From positions 2,776,501-2,840,500 of the forward strand of contig NC_090129.1 in NCBI RefSeq assembly GCF_040581485.1: 64,000 nt of DNA, given 5' to 3'. Origin of the DNA: Linepithema humile. Taxonomy: Eukaryota > Arthropoda > Insecta > Hymenoptera > Formicidae. Position 1 is the stretch's first letter; each line of letters starts with the position of its first letter. Positions 33,341 through 46,171 of the stretch are shown in pieces. Below the pieces are notes generated by a model, which was not told the DNA's origin, made no database searches, and saw only the letters and a program-made list of their open reading frames with translations. A program made the position numbers and the translations under genes.

Positions 33341-36300
33341 ATGCAGACCTTACGGAAAAAAAACAGTCCGTGCAAGTGTGAGTAAAGAGAGTCTGAGAGT
33401 TATTGCGCCGCGCCAGATCGCGTTGCGACGCGCGTTGCTTCGTCGTCGCGTGCCGGATTTTTTCGCTGGAATCGAATTTTTCGACCCTTTCTCCCCCCCC
33501 CCCCCCCGTCAACGTTCTCGATGCGAAGTCGGTGTTTCTTGCACCACCCTGTAGATGCATTCAGGGGTGCTTAGAGGCGCCCCGTAATATGGCTTCCTCG
33601 TATTTGTGGGACGAAAAACGGCCACGCGTTGCGTTTCGCACAGGAGATAGCTACGCAGTTTGATGACGATACACGCATTTCAGTGCGCGAAGGCCGCGGA
33701 CGATGAGCCTCGTTAAGCGAATTCGCTGGCGAATTTACTCGTGCGAAAAAGCGGAGGTTTCCCCGTCGTGGAGTTTACCAGTCGAGCACGACCCGCGCGG
33801 TCGCACGCGTTCATTGCCAGCAGATGTCGATAACTACCAGTCTCTCGCCGTGCGCGTGTTCGAGATTACTACTGAACAGCGTGAAAACGAGCGATTGTTT
33901 CCTTGCACGATTAAATATTAATAGTTTTAATTAGAATTAGAAGAATTTAATTAGAATTCTTAATTAGAGTTAGAAGAACGGTGTGGGAGAAAAGACTTCG
34001 TGGAGAGAAAAGAAGTTGGTCAATATTTTTTCAATTCAAAATAAAAACTGTTAATTTGAAGCTCTATACTGCGATTCTTGTATGCTCATTGCATATTTCG
34101 AGCTAAGCGATCGACAGTTTTTGTTTACTTGTGGGATTCGAAAGAAATATTACCTGTCAATAGCAGATGAGAACGAAGAAATAGCATTAAATGAATTGCA
34201 GAAATGCAAATTATAGTTATTACATACGTAGATAGATCATTTATAGACAGCCATTCAATGAGTCACGTCAGTGACAACAATTTATCATTTCGTATTTGTA
34301 CCTCGATTCTCTGGCGTCGTTGTATAAATTAATCATGAATCGCAAGTTTCACAATCGCGATTCTTTGTTTCACAAGTGCGTCACACGCAGCATATCCATA
34401 AATAAACATGTTAAGTTTGAACGAGTTAAACTCTTCGATCTAACTTTTTTTAGCGAGAATGTCAAGGGAGGGCACGAGAAATTTTCTCAAAATGTCAAAG
34501 CTATCTCCGCTACGTTTTTGTCGCTCCATTGTCTCGTGGGTTTCGCAATAAAAATTGTAAAATAAAAACCTCGTGAGATACATACGTGGATGAGTATGCG
34601 ATGCAGGACGCATCTGGCGCGGAAAGAGCGAGAAAGGAGTCCAAAGCGCATCTCAAATGATCTCAAAGGAGGCTCGATAAAAAGCCTCGATAAATCAAAC
34701 GAACGTATATATACTTTCGAGTGCTGACAGTTGGCATTCTCCACTCGAAGCCGACAAGTGCATTTGAACAAATCCAACCTTCGGTCATTAAAATCACAGG
34801 GGCAATGAACAGCCTGCTGAGAGAAAAAACAGAGTCATGATAGATCGCTGCCTTTCATTTCTCTACACTTTCTCTGTACTGGGTTAGATTTTTTATACAT
34901 TTATCATACCTTTGTTTAGCTACATCTTCCTGAAAGACTCGCGCAGCAAATACACTACCTCTCGAAAATTGAACCAATTAAACTTGACATTTTTCCGATC
35001 ATTTTGCGGTACGAGTGAAGTATTCTAACCTTACATGCCGTTTAACCTATAAACTCGCGCCGGCCGGCGGGGACTTTTCGTGTCTTTACGCCGCCGTACT
35101 GAAAAGAATAACTTTATTTCTGCGATTAATCGAGGATGTTTCGCAAAATAATTATCCGAAATCAAGAGATACATTGCATATATCTGTCAGAAGCGTTAGA
35201 TTCTCGGCTTTCGAATTCTCAGTACACTATTTTGCGCGATAATATTGACAACTACATCGACCCGCGGCAACGCATCCCGAGTAATCCCGATGCAAGACGA
35301 AACCGGTCGACGGTCGACGAGACGACCTTGCCAAGCACGAGTAGGGACAGTTTTACTACTGATCAGCTGGCCGGCTGATCGTAGTACCGTTATAGTTACG
35401 TAACACGTTATGCATGGCACACGGATGCACTAAACACACATATAAGCACTTTGAATTTTCAAAATGCTGTAACTCGACGAAAAATTGACATAGCGGCATG
35501 CGGCAAAAACGAATCTTTTGTATTTCACATTTCGCAGATATCTATGCTAACTGTGCATGTTATCATGATATGTATTTATGTCGCAATAATAAGGCGCATA
35601 GTCACTTCAGTTTACATTGTGCAAAGTCAAATAATGATCCGTAAAATATAAAGATTTAAGGTTTGATAATTATAGAATATGTTTTGCGCTGTTAGACAAA
35701 TTCGTAGCTCCACCGAAATAGTATATATTTATAAATAATGATATTCACCGATAAATTTTAATGAAAGAATTATATCTAAATAAATTATAGTGCTCTATAC
35801 TTTTGATAAAGTATAATTATTCTCGAGCCATAATAACATTTACATTTAATACTTAAGCTACGCACTACAGTTCATTCATTATAACTTGCACTAATTACTT
35901 TTTGTTGATCATACCAAAGCAACAAAGTTATAACGACGCGTGTAAACTCTCGCGTTTGGTACTGCTTCAAATGTATTTATCTGCTGCGCATTGCATATTA
36001 ATTCGTTTGCCGAATGCAGGCGTTTTCAAAACGGAAGCTACAAATGACATGCATTATTATCGTAAGCTGTAAATAGATATCAAGCCAATTATCGGCTTCC
36101 GTTCCGAGCCATTAATTTTAACGCCGGTACTCACTGGGAGAGATCGTTCTCGCGGGTCACTCGAGCGGGGGTCACTTGAGCGGGGGTTCTTTCATTTTAC
36201 GGTCCCGCCGGTCAAATTGGTTGTACGACCGATCGATATCGGTTTAATGCACGCGGACCTATCGCTGTCGGATCGCTTCTCGGATCCCCCTCGTGGTTTT

Positions 36301-39300
36301 AAATACGATAATTCGATCTCGCCCCCTCACGCGAGAATAAAACGGGGCCCACACGTCGCGATGTTACAATGATCGCCTCTCCTTCATGCTGGTAGGCTTT
36401 TTTCGCATCACTTCCGCAACGATTCACTCTTTCTCTGCCAAATGAGAATGATTTCGTAGAGAAAACGACTTTAAACTCATTGGAATTCTTCAAAAAAAAA
36501 AAAAAAAAAAAGAAAAAAAAACTCCACGACGTCTTTTTGACCAGATCGTGGATTTTTGAAATCTTCTGATTTCTTTAAAATAAGTATACTTCGATTTTGT
36601 TTCAATCTGGCACGCAGGCTACTTTCTAACGAAGTGGAGAAATCTTGGAAGTATGTTTTCTATATAAAAAATACACTCATGCTCGTTAGCTGACTGAACC
36701 GAAGAGTGCCATTCATAGTTAGCGCGAAGAAAAAATCTATCAGATTTGTTTGAACCTACTGTATAATTTTAGTTTTCATCCGAGAAGTAATATTCATCTC
36801 CATCATAAGAAAAAGTAGAATAAATTTGTTGAAATCAAAACAGTATTATTTTTTAATTATTGTTGCCATTATCATTATTTTATATTAATTTAATTTTTTT
36901 AAATATATTTTTATTCACTTATTTAATTTATTATTATTATCATTAATTATTTTAATTCACTCCTTAAAGATTCTGATTCACAGGATGATCGAATGATTCG
37001 CACGTTTTGCTTTCAGTCAAGAACGACCCAACCCGCTTTCTTGGGGAGGGCGTGTCGTTCAAGGCAAAACTGATCGGCATTTTGGAGGTATCGGAAGCAC
37101 GCGGCGATCGGATGTGCCAAGCGGCCTTGGCTGACCTGAAGATGGCGATTCGCGCCGCCGGTGAGCACAAGCAACGAATCGCCGTTCAGGTCAGCATAGA
37201 CGGGCTTCGTTTGCGGGACGAAAAGACGGGGGTGAGTTGCAAAATTATTTATGCGATTAAATAACCGGATATCGACTTACGGTACCTTACGATTGTACTC
37301 TTATTGATGCTCCTTTCTCCTTCCCAGGACTGCCTGTACCACCATCCGGTGCATAAGATATCATTTATTGCTCAAGACATGAGCGATTCGAGAGCTTTCG
37401 GATATATTTTCGGATCACCGGATACCGGACACCGGTTCTTCGGCATTAAGACTGATAAGGCGGCGAGTCAAGTAAGTCCCATCTCTTGCGCTGCTTCGAA
37501 CAGCCTTTTTGAAGACTGCAAAGGAAAAAAACACGTATTAGAAAAAAATGCAAAATGATTGAACTCAACTAAAAAAAATCAGTATACTGTCCTCGCGTCT
37601 CCACGAATAATTCGCACTCGAATTGAATTTTGAAGAACCGTATCCCAGCAGATCCGCGAAAATCTAATCAGGGTGCAAGACACGGGACATAAGAGGGATG
37701 GCAGCGATTTGATTTCGCAGCTCGAGGGTTATCGAGGACACGCACGAGCGATTACAGTTCCGCGGGCCGTGCGCGCGCGTTCCTACGTCGCCGTACGCAG
37801 TTAAAGTGTGTCACAATTATCGGGGAAACGAGTAGTCACGACACAGGCGGCTGAAGGGGCGGCGGGGAGGATGGGAGTCCTAGAATGATATTTGCCCAAT
37901 CCGAGAAGCAATATCGACCCCCGGGCGACCATAATCCCGAACGCGTATGTAAATAATTGCATTACGCGGCGTTCGGGCTCGGCCGGCCGGCCGATTAAAC
38001 CCCGAGTCCGCTCTCTCGATGCCGTCCTCGCCGCGGGAGATTGTTGCCAGATTATCTACGGCTCGCTTCACACACGTTCAAAGGGATCGTGGCGCGCAAC
38101 TTCTTGATATTCAAATCCACCGTGGCATATATTCCACTTTTGCGCTCGAGCACCGCGCGATTTAACCGTCGAGTAGACGTGTCTCTTTGAACGTTTCCTT
38201 TCCGCGCCGAAGAGGAGCGTAAATCGCGCACAATTAGTATGTATAATATCCTTATGCGATCGACCACAATCGATATCGTTGTCTCATAGAAACACAATCA
38301 AAAGTTTGCGTCCTATAATTTTTACATAAAATCATGTATAATTCTTTTATCGAAAATTGTCGATATTTATTTAGGAATGTACTTTGTTTGACAATGAGTT
38401 TGTTAGGCAAAAAACAAGTTTATAAATATAATGTTTATAATATTTCGATACTATTTCATCGTATTGGACAATTAATATCTGTGTGATTTATTGAGGGAAT
38501 GCAGGGATATTTTTCTAACAAAGATATTTGCTTGTATGTATTCCCATTTGTCTTGAACAAAATAATTCTGTTTTTAGCGCGACGGTTTTATTCGCGTAGC
38601 GTATTATCGCGTAACTTTTCGCAAGACATGAACATTAGATGCAGCACGACGCATAGAAGTTCACGATGGCTAATTGACCGTGCTAAATCGAGGAATATAT
38701 TTAACTCTGTTACGCGGAGCTGCGTAGACTTTCGCTATCAATCGCGAAGCACAATTGCCAGGCCCCTCAACTCGCGCAATTCAATAGCGACGATTATCGC
38801 CGCGAAAATGTAATCAGTTGCGGGGGGGGAAGCTCGCGCGACAGGTGGCAAATTAATTCAACAACCTTACGCCTTCATTCAATTTCCAAGTTTAATTTCT
38901 GCGCTCGCCTCCCGTAAACGGCTCCGGTTAATCCTCGCCGCGGAATATACAGCGACGACGTGTTTGACGCGTTGCTGGAAGGTTTTAACCGACGTGGAGA
39001 ATCGTGGCAAACAAAGGGGTGACACGCTACTACTGATGACAGGGGAGGGCGAGGGTGAGAATGAACGATTGGAGCGAGCTTTCGGAAATTACGGTCATCG
39101 GACGTGGGTAGCTCCGGACGAGGATTCCTGATTCCTCGATATTTTTCGTTCCCGAAGAGAAGGAAATTGATTCGGAAAATTAACTATCGGCAATTTTCGA
39201 GACTCTAAATTAGTTTCCAATAAAAATGTAAGAAAAAATATCCTTTCTGTCTCTCATCAGATAAAATTATCGCAAGCGTGAAGCAAGTATTTTTTGAAAA

Positions 39301-42300
39301 ACTGAACGTTTAAATCTGAATTTTTTTTACAAAAAATATGCGTGAGCAAGAATTGTCGAAAGAATTGTCATATTTCAAGTGTACGGCATAGATAAACATA
39401 TCGCAATATCCGCTTAAACATATCGCAGAATTAAGATAAATTTGCTTAACAGGTGGTGATAGCGATGCGAGACCTGTTCCAAGTAGTGTTTGAGCTGAAG
39501 AAAAAAGAGATCGAGCTGGCGAAGCAGCACATAGAGCAGAATGCCATTAACGCGATTAAATTCCACACTGGCGGTATTTTCGTTGAGCCAGCACCCGACA
39601 CCAAGGTAAATTCAGTCTCAAAAAACGATAGCTGTATGATGGCTGAATTATTCTCTTTTAGACAAGTCATCTTACTTATACTTCTAATCATTTCTTCATG
39701 TTTCTCTTGCCCGTGATACCATTATATACTCACGGTTCTTTAAATACTTTTAAGTCTATTAGCTTTTAAGTATATTAAATACTATTAAGTCTATTAAACT
39801 GATCCTTCACATCTTCCTGGAGACAAAATTAGAGAAATCAGATTAGTTGAAGGTTAATTTTAACTGGTATTTATATAAAAATAAATACAAATGTTGGTTA
39901 CAAACAACTGCATTAATCAATCACAGTTAATATAACTCTCTATTTTTATTTCCAACGTTATTTCTAGCGTAAATCTAGAAAGCAATGGAGAATTGATTAA
40001 AATATGATTATTCACAATATTGTTAAAATAAATTCTAATAAAAATAATCATAATTATCAAAAGTTAGACGCATTGCGATTTTTCACAGGGCGCAGCGGGC
40101 ACCGAGTCCTCGTTTCATCGAATTCGCACGACTAACTGCGAGGTTGACAAGTCCGCCGATCGCAAGAACGAGTCGCAAAGCGGCGTGATCGCAGATTTGC
40201 TGGATCTGCAGTTCGAACTGAACTCGCTGCAGCAGGGAATTCATCAGATGGACAAGATCACTCCGGAAAATCCCGTGCCGTCTACAGAAGATATGTTCGA
40301 GACCGATCCGTTTGGTGATTCTTTCGCTAATATGAAGGTACGGCTAGTATTTGCAAACAACAATTCGCAACTACATTGTTAAAATTTAAAAAAATTAAGA
40401 TTAAAATTTTTAAAATTACTAAAATAAAATTACTCTCAATAATAAGAATATTAAAACCAAACTATTTCTCTAATAAATTTAGGTAAACAAATATGTTGAT
40501 ATAAAAAATTTTTTCCAATTAAATTACTTGTTGCTTTATTTCTCTTTGCCTGCTGCAGCTTCAGGACACAGTTCGTCCGATTTTGCCACCACCGCCCTCC
40601 TCGACGAAGCGAGGACACTTGGAGCGACAGCACACTGTGCCGGCACCACCTGCATCGAGCTCTTCCAGCCCGGCGACGATAGTCAGTAAAACACCGCCTC
40701 CGCAGAGCACGATGCATTGGTTCGACAAGGAAACCGAAAATCTCTTCACCGACAACGAATTGGCGAATCTGAATACGAATTCTACGAAGAAAGAGCAGGA
40801 GGACGTAAGTGTCTATTTAAAAAAGGTCTTTGCTCCGCTTTTTCGTCGAATACAATAGTGAATGAATCAAACTGAGCAGAGAGAATTTTTGTGTTAATAA
40901 AATTTGAAAGTGTATTCAAATATGTATATAAATGTGTAAATTGATCTTTAATCAGTTGCATTTATCTTTCAGAAACATATATCTAGTGTTAAGATAATGT
41001 TATATTTTATATAAAATTATAAAACGAGCACAGATCACCTTTATCGATAGTTTTCTCGACAGTTAAAAATTGTAAACTTGTTGATCATTTTCGAAACAAA
41101 ACATTTTCACATTTTGTTCGTACGAAAACTTCCTCTGCTGAGATCAATTTGTTCACCACTTCACGTTTTCGAGATTTTACGCGATTGTTCGTATTACAGA
41201 GCTCGGTGGAAACTACACCACGCAATACTCAAACGAAGAGTCCGCAGATCGACGTGTTCACGGAACTAGATCCCCTCGGCACCGGTCTGATCAAGCCTTA
41301 CGTGGACAAGAAGGACTTCTTCCAGCATCTGAAGAACCCGCCGAAGAAGGTCCTCAAAGATCTCGTGTCCACGAGTTCGAGTGACAGCTTTCCGACAAAC
41401 TTCAACGTCACGACCAGCACGGAAGGCGGGGAGTCGACCAAGCAGAACGAAATGTCGTCGAGGGACAGCGAGGACAGCAACTTCGCCAACTTTGATCGAT
41501 TCGATGAGAACGAGGCGAGCCAGGCGCCCGTACAGCGGATCGATTCGCCGCCGAAGAAGGAGACCGCGCGAGCGATCCATCATCAGCCGCTCTCGGTATC
41601 GTTGCCGCCGGAAGAGACGACGATCAAAGGACAGGTGACGCCAACCACTTCCGCCTCGAGCGGAAGCGCGACGCTTCGCAGCATGGAGCGCGATTCCACG
41701 GAATCCGCGCAAGCGATGGTGAAACTGCCGAGCCCGAAGAAGTACCTGCAGTCCGTGCGCAAGCGGGATTTCGACATCGACCTGCCGGCCGGCAAGGCGG
41801 CCGCGCAGTCCACCGAGTCCGGCAAGCCGTTTCCGGTGGATTTCACAGCGGCGAACGAGTCGCCGGCGTCGCCGCTGCGCTCCTGCTCGTCGGACGCGAA
41901 CTCACGCCTGTCCAGCTCGAGCGCGGAGCTCGATCTGGTGCCGGAGCCGCCTCCGCGCGGCGCCGGCAGCGTCCTCATCAATCCGCCGCCGTTGCCACCG
42001 AAGAAACAGAGCGTGCGGGGAGGCGCGAGACCGCCGCCGAGGCCACCGCACACGGAGAGCCACTTTCAGTACGATTTTCCGCAGCGCGAGACCTCGCCGT
42101 CGCCCACCAGGGTGGCCAGAGACAGAAACAAGAGCCCGCCGAGAGACGCGAAGGGCCATCAGTTCGACGACAATTTCAGTCCACCGCCGCAGATGCCCGC
42201 CAGATCCGACTTCGCGGCCGCGACGACCACCGCCGCGTTTGAGGATTCCTTCAGCGCGATGATGCCGCCCGCGACCACGTTGTCGTCGATGACGTTCACA

Positions 42301-44128
42301 AGCGGCGCCGCCGTCCCGGCGGCCGATTCCAAGCGGACGAAGCCGTCGCTCGACATCACGCTCAGCCAGCTGACGTCGTCCTGGACGAATCTGGACGAGT
42401 TGGCGTCCAGCCTCGGCATAACCGTTCAGCAGCTGGCGAGTTTGACGCTGACGCAGCTCACGCAATGCCTGGCGACTCTGTCGGCGAAGGAAGCCGCGGT
42501 CGGCGACGCGCAGGAGAGCGCCGATCCGACGACGACGAAGGAGCAAGCGGCGACAGCGTCCAAGTCCGCGATCTCGTCGCTGTCGTCGCTGGCGTCGAAG
42601 CCGCTCGAGACGGCGATCGGCTCGAGCTCGACTTCTTCTTTCGTACGCTCGGATTCTTTCAAAGCGAACAATTATGAAGCACCGGAATCGCAGCAGGATC
42701 CCGCGTACGACAAGTATGCCGTTTTCCGCGAGCTGTTGGAGATGGAGCAGATGGAGCGGAAGGACGAGACGAAGGCGGAGGAAACGGACGAGGGGGAGGA
42801 GGCGCACGACGAAGGCGCGCCGGATCGCGACGCGGCGGAGATTCAATCGGAACTGCGAGCCAGCGAGAGCGCTTCGGACTCTCTCGCCTCGCTCGTGAAT
42901 CTCACCGTCAAACTGCCGTCCAGGAGCGAGGACCTGTTAAAGGAAGACGCGAAATTTGACGAAACGCTGAATAACTCCCTCGCGAGTTTGACGGAGAGGG
43001 AGAGGTCGCTGGATATCGAAGAGAGGGACGCTGAGAAGGAGAGCGAGACGATAGCGGACGCGGACATCACGTCCGACTCGTCCACCGTGCAACAGACAGA
43101 GATCGACGCCGAGGACGACACGGAGAGAACGCAGACCATCATGGAAACGGAGGAGAGGGCGGAGAATTCCGAGAGGGGCAGCGACGTCAACGGCACGCTG
43201 TCCGACAGAGTCGGCTCGGACATTCTCAACGACGAGACGAACGGCTCGTCCGTGGCGGAGAGGTCCTCCGCGGAGGTGAAATCCTCCACGTCGACGTCGA
43301 GCGACCGATACGCCGCTCTGCGCGAGATCATCGGCGAGCCGGAGCCAACGCCGATCCCGAGACGGGACGACGAGGAGACGACCAGTCCCGCGACTCGCGC
43401 GTCGCCGGTCATTCAGCCTTCGCAGCAGCAGCAGCAGCAGCAGCAGTCGAGGAGTCTGGCCGAGGTGGAGCTGCTGAATCTGTTCGCCGACAATCTGCCG
43501 GCGTCGTCGAGCCCGAATATCGCAGCGAAGAAGGAGCCGAGCACCGATTTGAAAGCCGTGGCGATGGACATCTTCGAGGAGATCAAGATGCTCAACACCG
43601 GCACGCATCGCGCGAAGGAGACGAAGCCGCCGCCGTCCACGGGTTTCGAGGACATGTTCTGCCCGTTCGTGGAAACGACGACGCGATCGGACAAGGACGA
43701 CGCCAAAGAGGACGGCAATTGGGCCAAGTTCGACACCAGCATCTTCGCCTCGTCCGATCGCTCGTCTTGCGAGGGCCAGCCGTCGATAGGCGGCACGTCG
43801 CCGTGGTCGCCCGACGGCAAGGACTTTCACCGGGAGGTGCCGTTCAAAGGTGGCGGCGGGTACCGGCACTCAGCCGACAGCGATAACGAATGGAAGGACG
43901 AGGAGGAGAGCGAGGAGAGCAACGGTCGGGGGGGTGTGCGCGGGGACGGCAGATTCTGGTCGGGCGGGCGGCACGCGAGGTTCGACGCGCCCGGCTTCGA
44001 GGATCGGTCGTTCTACGAGGAGGGCGAGAAGCGCGACCGCAGCTTCCGCGAGAGGATGGGCAGGAAATCATCGTCGCGCGGCGTGCCTTGGGCGAAAACC
44101 GCCGGTGGAAGCGGCGGCGGCGGCGGCA

Positions 44129-44160
<32 letters not shown>

Positions 44161-45621
44161 CACCGACCGCGCGATCCGTCGCCGTGGCACGAGGAGGGCC
44201 AGTGGGAGGACGAGGGCCCGAGGAGATATCCGTCGCACCGGAAGGTGCAGCCGCCGTACAAGGACGACGACGATCAGTACGAGGCGCACTGGAAGTGCCG
44301 GCCGAAGCCGCCGCCGCCGCAGCGGTGCAACTGGAGTCACGACGTGCCGCACGGCTCGTACTACGACGACGAGCGCAAGCGAAAGCTGATGCTCTGGAAC
44401 GAGGAGGACCGCTTCAGCAGTCAGGAGAGCATGGGTTACGACGAGGAGGACCGCTGGAGCAGGAGACGGTACGAGAGACGGCGATGGGAGGAGGACGGCA
44501 GATTCTGGGGCAGGCGCGGTCCGCCGGACGCCGACTACCCGATGCGGGAGCCGTATTACTATTACCGCGACAGTCGCGAGAGGTCGCACGACTACCCGTC
44601 CTGGGACGAGGAGTACGGGCCGGAGCGCCCGGGCGACGACTCGCCGCGGTACAATCCGGCCGGCCGGAAGCGGCACTGGCCGAAGCGGCCGAACAGCGCG
44701 AACGACGGTCGCAACAGCGACATGGTGTACGCGGATCCGCGCAAGTTCGGCGGCGGCGGCGGCGGCACATCGAGATCCGAGTGCAGCGACAACGATTCCG
44801 ATCCGTATCTCCGACCGTCCCAGCGCTCCAGGAGCCGCGAGAGCTACTGGGGCAGCAGCGATCAGGAGTACGACAGTTGGGCGGAGCGGCCGTATTGGTC
44901 CGAAGGCCCCGACGCGAAGAGCGAGACGATGCACCGCAAGCGGATCGCCAGACACAAGACGCGACAGGTGGTGGCGCAGAAGACGCAGAGCCCGTTCGAG
45001 GACGATTTCGCGCAGAGCGTGGAGCACGCGGACCCGTCGCTGTCCGGCTCGGGCGTGGAGTCGCTGGCGCCGGTGGACGCGCGTGTGCGACCAGAAGCGG
45101 CCGATCAGAAGCGAGAGCTGCCTCCCGCGAGTCCTTCGCCGGGCATCCGTGGCTCCAAGGATCATCCCAGGGGCATTCCGGTGAGAGAATACGGCAAACG
45201 GTCGAGCTACTTCGAGGACGATCTCACGCCGACGGCGAGCGCGTCCAGCGACGCGTCCGACCGGCCGCGGCTGTCGTCCGATCTGAAGGCCACGCCGGAG
45301 GAGCTGCCGTGCGACGTGAAGGACTCGCAGCAGCCCATCGACGGCTTCGTCTCCGAGGACAGCGGCCGCGACTCCTTCTTCAACGGCGACCTCAGGTTCG
45401 ACGACGACGCGTTCGTCTTCAAGTCCGAGCTGGACGATAACGTGCCGGATCACCGTGCCACCACGTTGCCGCTGAAGAATTCGCGGCAGGGCAAGTACGG
45501 GCCCGGGAATAACAATAACAACAACAAGGCTAGAGGCGATCAGTACATCCGGAAGTCGGAGTCGGTGAACATCTTCGCGCGCGAAAGCGACCCGTTCGAC
45601 GGTGACGATTTCTTCAACTGA
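33341..45621 (+). CDS. Dab: Disabled (Dab), PTB-domain adaptor
   Basis: Exons 33341-33377, 37017-37231, 37328-37471, 39453-39605, 40089-40337, 40559-40804 and 41200-45621 give 1821 residues. The PTB domain (about 18-155) has FLGEGVSFKAKLIGILEV, DEKTGD, HHPVHKISFIAQD and DLFQVVFELKKKE, nearly identical to Drosophila Disabled. DPF motifs (the first near 253-258, others near the C-terminus) are typical of AP-2/clathrin binding. A proline-rich PPPLPPKK near 609 fits SH3 binding. The rest, largely one 4.4-kb exon, is low-complexity and acidic, with polyGln near 1089 and polyGly near 1319, followed by Arg/Tyr/Asp/Glu-rich sequence. Dab acts under the plasma membrane in receptor endocytosis and Abl/Notch signalling. 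The first exon (MQTLRKKNSPCK) is inferred from the Kozak context, the GTGAGT donor and the phase; it is the least certain part. Confidence 0.93.
33378..37016 (+). other. Disabled intron 1
   Basis: 3.6 kb. It holds a C run (about 33493-33507), a poly(A) run (36492-36520) and the 15-bp duplication at 36156-36185. No nested gene was recognised. If exon 1 is wrong, the true first exon may lie in here or upstream. Confidence 0.5.
36156..36185. repeat. 15-bp tandem duplication
   Basis: GTCACTCGAGCGGGG is followed directly by GTCACTTGAGCGGGG, differing at one base. It lies in Disabled intron 1 in a locally GC-rich patch. Confidence 0.6.
37472..39452 (+). other. Disabled intron 3
   Basis: 2 kb splitting the PTB domain. 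It has a CpG-rich patch (about 37690-38130) with no recognised gene; the rest is mixed sequence without a supported feature. Confidence 0.5.
39606..40088 (+). other. Disabled intron 4
   Basis: 483-base AT-rich intron, no feature seen. Confidence 0.5.
40805..41199 (+). other. Disabled intron 6
   Basis: 395-base AT-rich intron. The open frame of exon 7 runs back to 41149 inside it, so the exon start relies on the acceptor ATTACAG and on phase, not on a stop codon. Confidence 0.5.
43422..43446 (+). repeat. (CAG)n encoding polyGln in Disabled
   Basis: An uninterrupted CAG run in frame in exon 7, about eight glutamines. It is likely length-variable. Confidence 0.8.
44110..44160 (+). repeat. (GGC)n encoding polyGly in Disabled
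   Basis: GGC/AGC triplets encode an interrupted glycine-serine run in exon 7. The +1 frame and the antisense frames are also open through it, which creates spurious long ORFs. Confidence 0.8.
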
Positions 45622-45726
45622 TTCGCCGCGCAGCGACGAACGGTGGGAGTCGCCAGAAACCCCCCGCGTCGAATACAGTGACACCAATGTGGACTAGATA
45701 ATTGGGACTCGAATGAAAGAGGAACG

Positions 45727-45730
<4 letters not shown>

Positions 45731-45769
<39 letters not shown>

Positions 45770-45781
45770 AGAGAGAGAGAG
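45731..45781. repeat. (GA)n tract in the Disabled 3' UTR
   Basis: About 50 bases of nearly perfect GA, 110 bases after the stop codon. Confidence 0.85.
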
Positions 45782-46165
45782 GACAATTTTTGTTGCGCAC
45801 TCGGAGAACGTCGGCGGATCGTGGAAAAGAACGGTGGAATCTTCTCGCTACAGCAATACTTAATTTTTTTCGGAACTCAGCTATAGCAATTTTAATAGTA
45901 GCAAAATTGAGGGAAGAGCTTCGAACACGGCGGAAGTATTATTATCCACAGTGATTTTTTTTTTTTGCTGCGCTCGTCTCGCGTCGTGAAATTCTTTTCA
46001 AAATCCATTTTCGTCCATCGATTGAGGGAGACCAAGACTCTCCGGAATTCTCATTGTCTTTGAGGCTGAATGCAAGAATAATTAATGTCATTCTACCGTT
46101 AGAAGGGCAAGCTGTTGCATAGAAAGCTTTAAACGCGATTCGTCACGAGAGAGCACGTGACTGAA

Positions 46166-46171
46166 AATAAA
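46166..46171 (+). terminator. Candidate Disabled polyadenylation signal
   Basis: AATAAA 545 bases after the Disabled stop. Later AATAAA-like sites also exist (near 46988), so the 3' end is uncertain. Confidence 0.4.

Noticed and set aside
32569..33560. Long open frames on both strands in the CpG island (for example 303 codons on the minus strand)
   Set aside because: They consist of Ser/Leu/Arg simple repeats translated from GA and GGC tracts and lack any family signature.
44068..45687. 539-codon open frame antisense to Disabled exon 7
   Set aside because: It mirrors the GC-rich, stop-poor Disabled coding frame, has only low-complexity Arg/Val/Ala composition and no domain. The same applies to the frames at 41902-42846, 42937-43869 and the plus-strand shadow 43890-45440.
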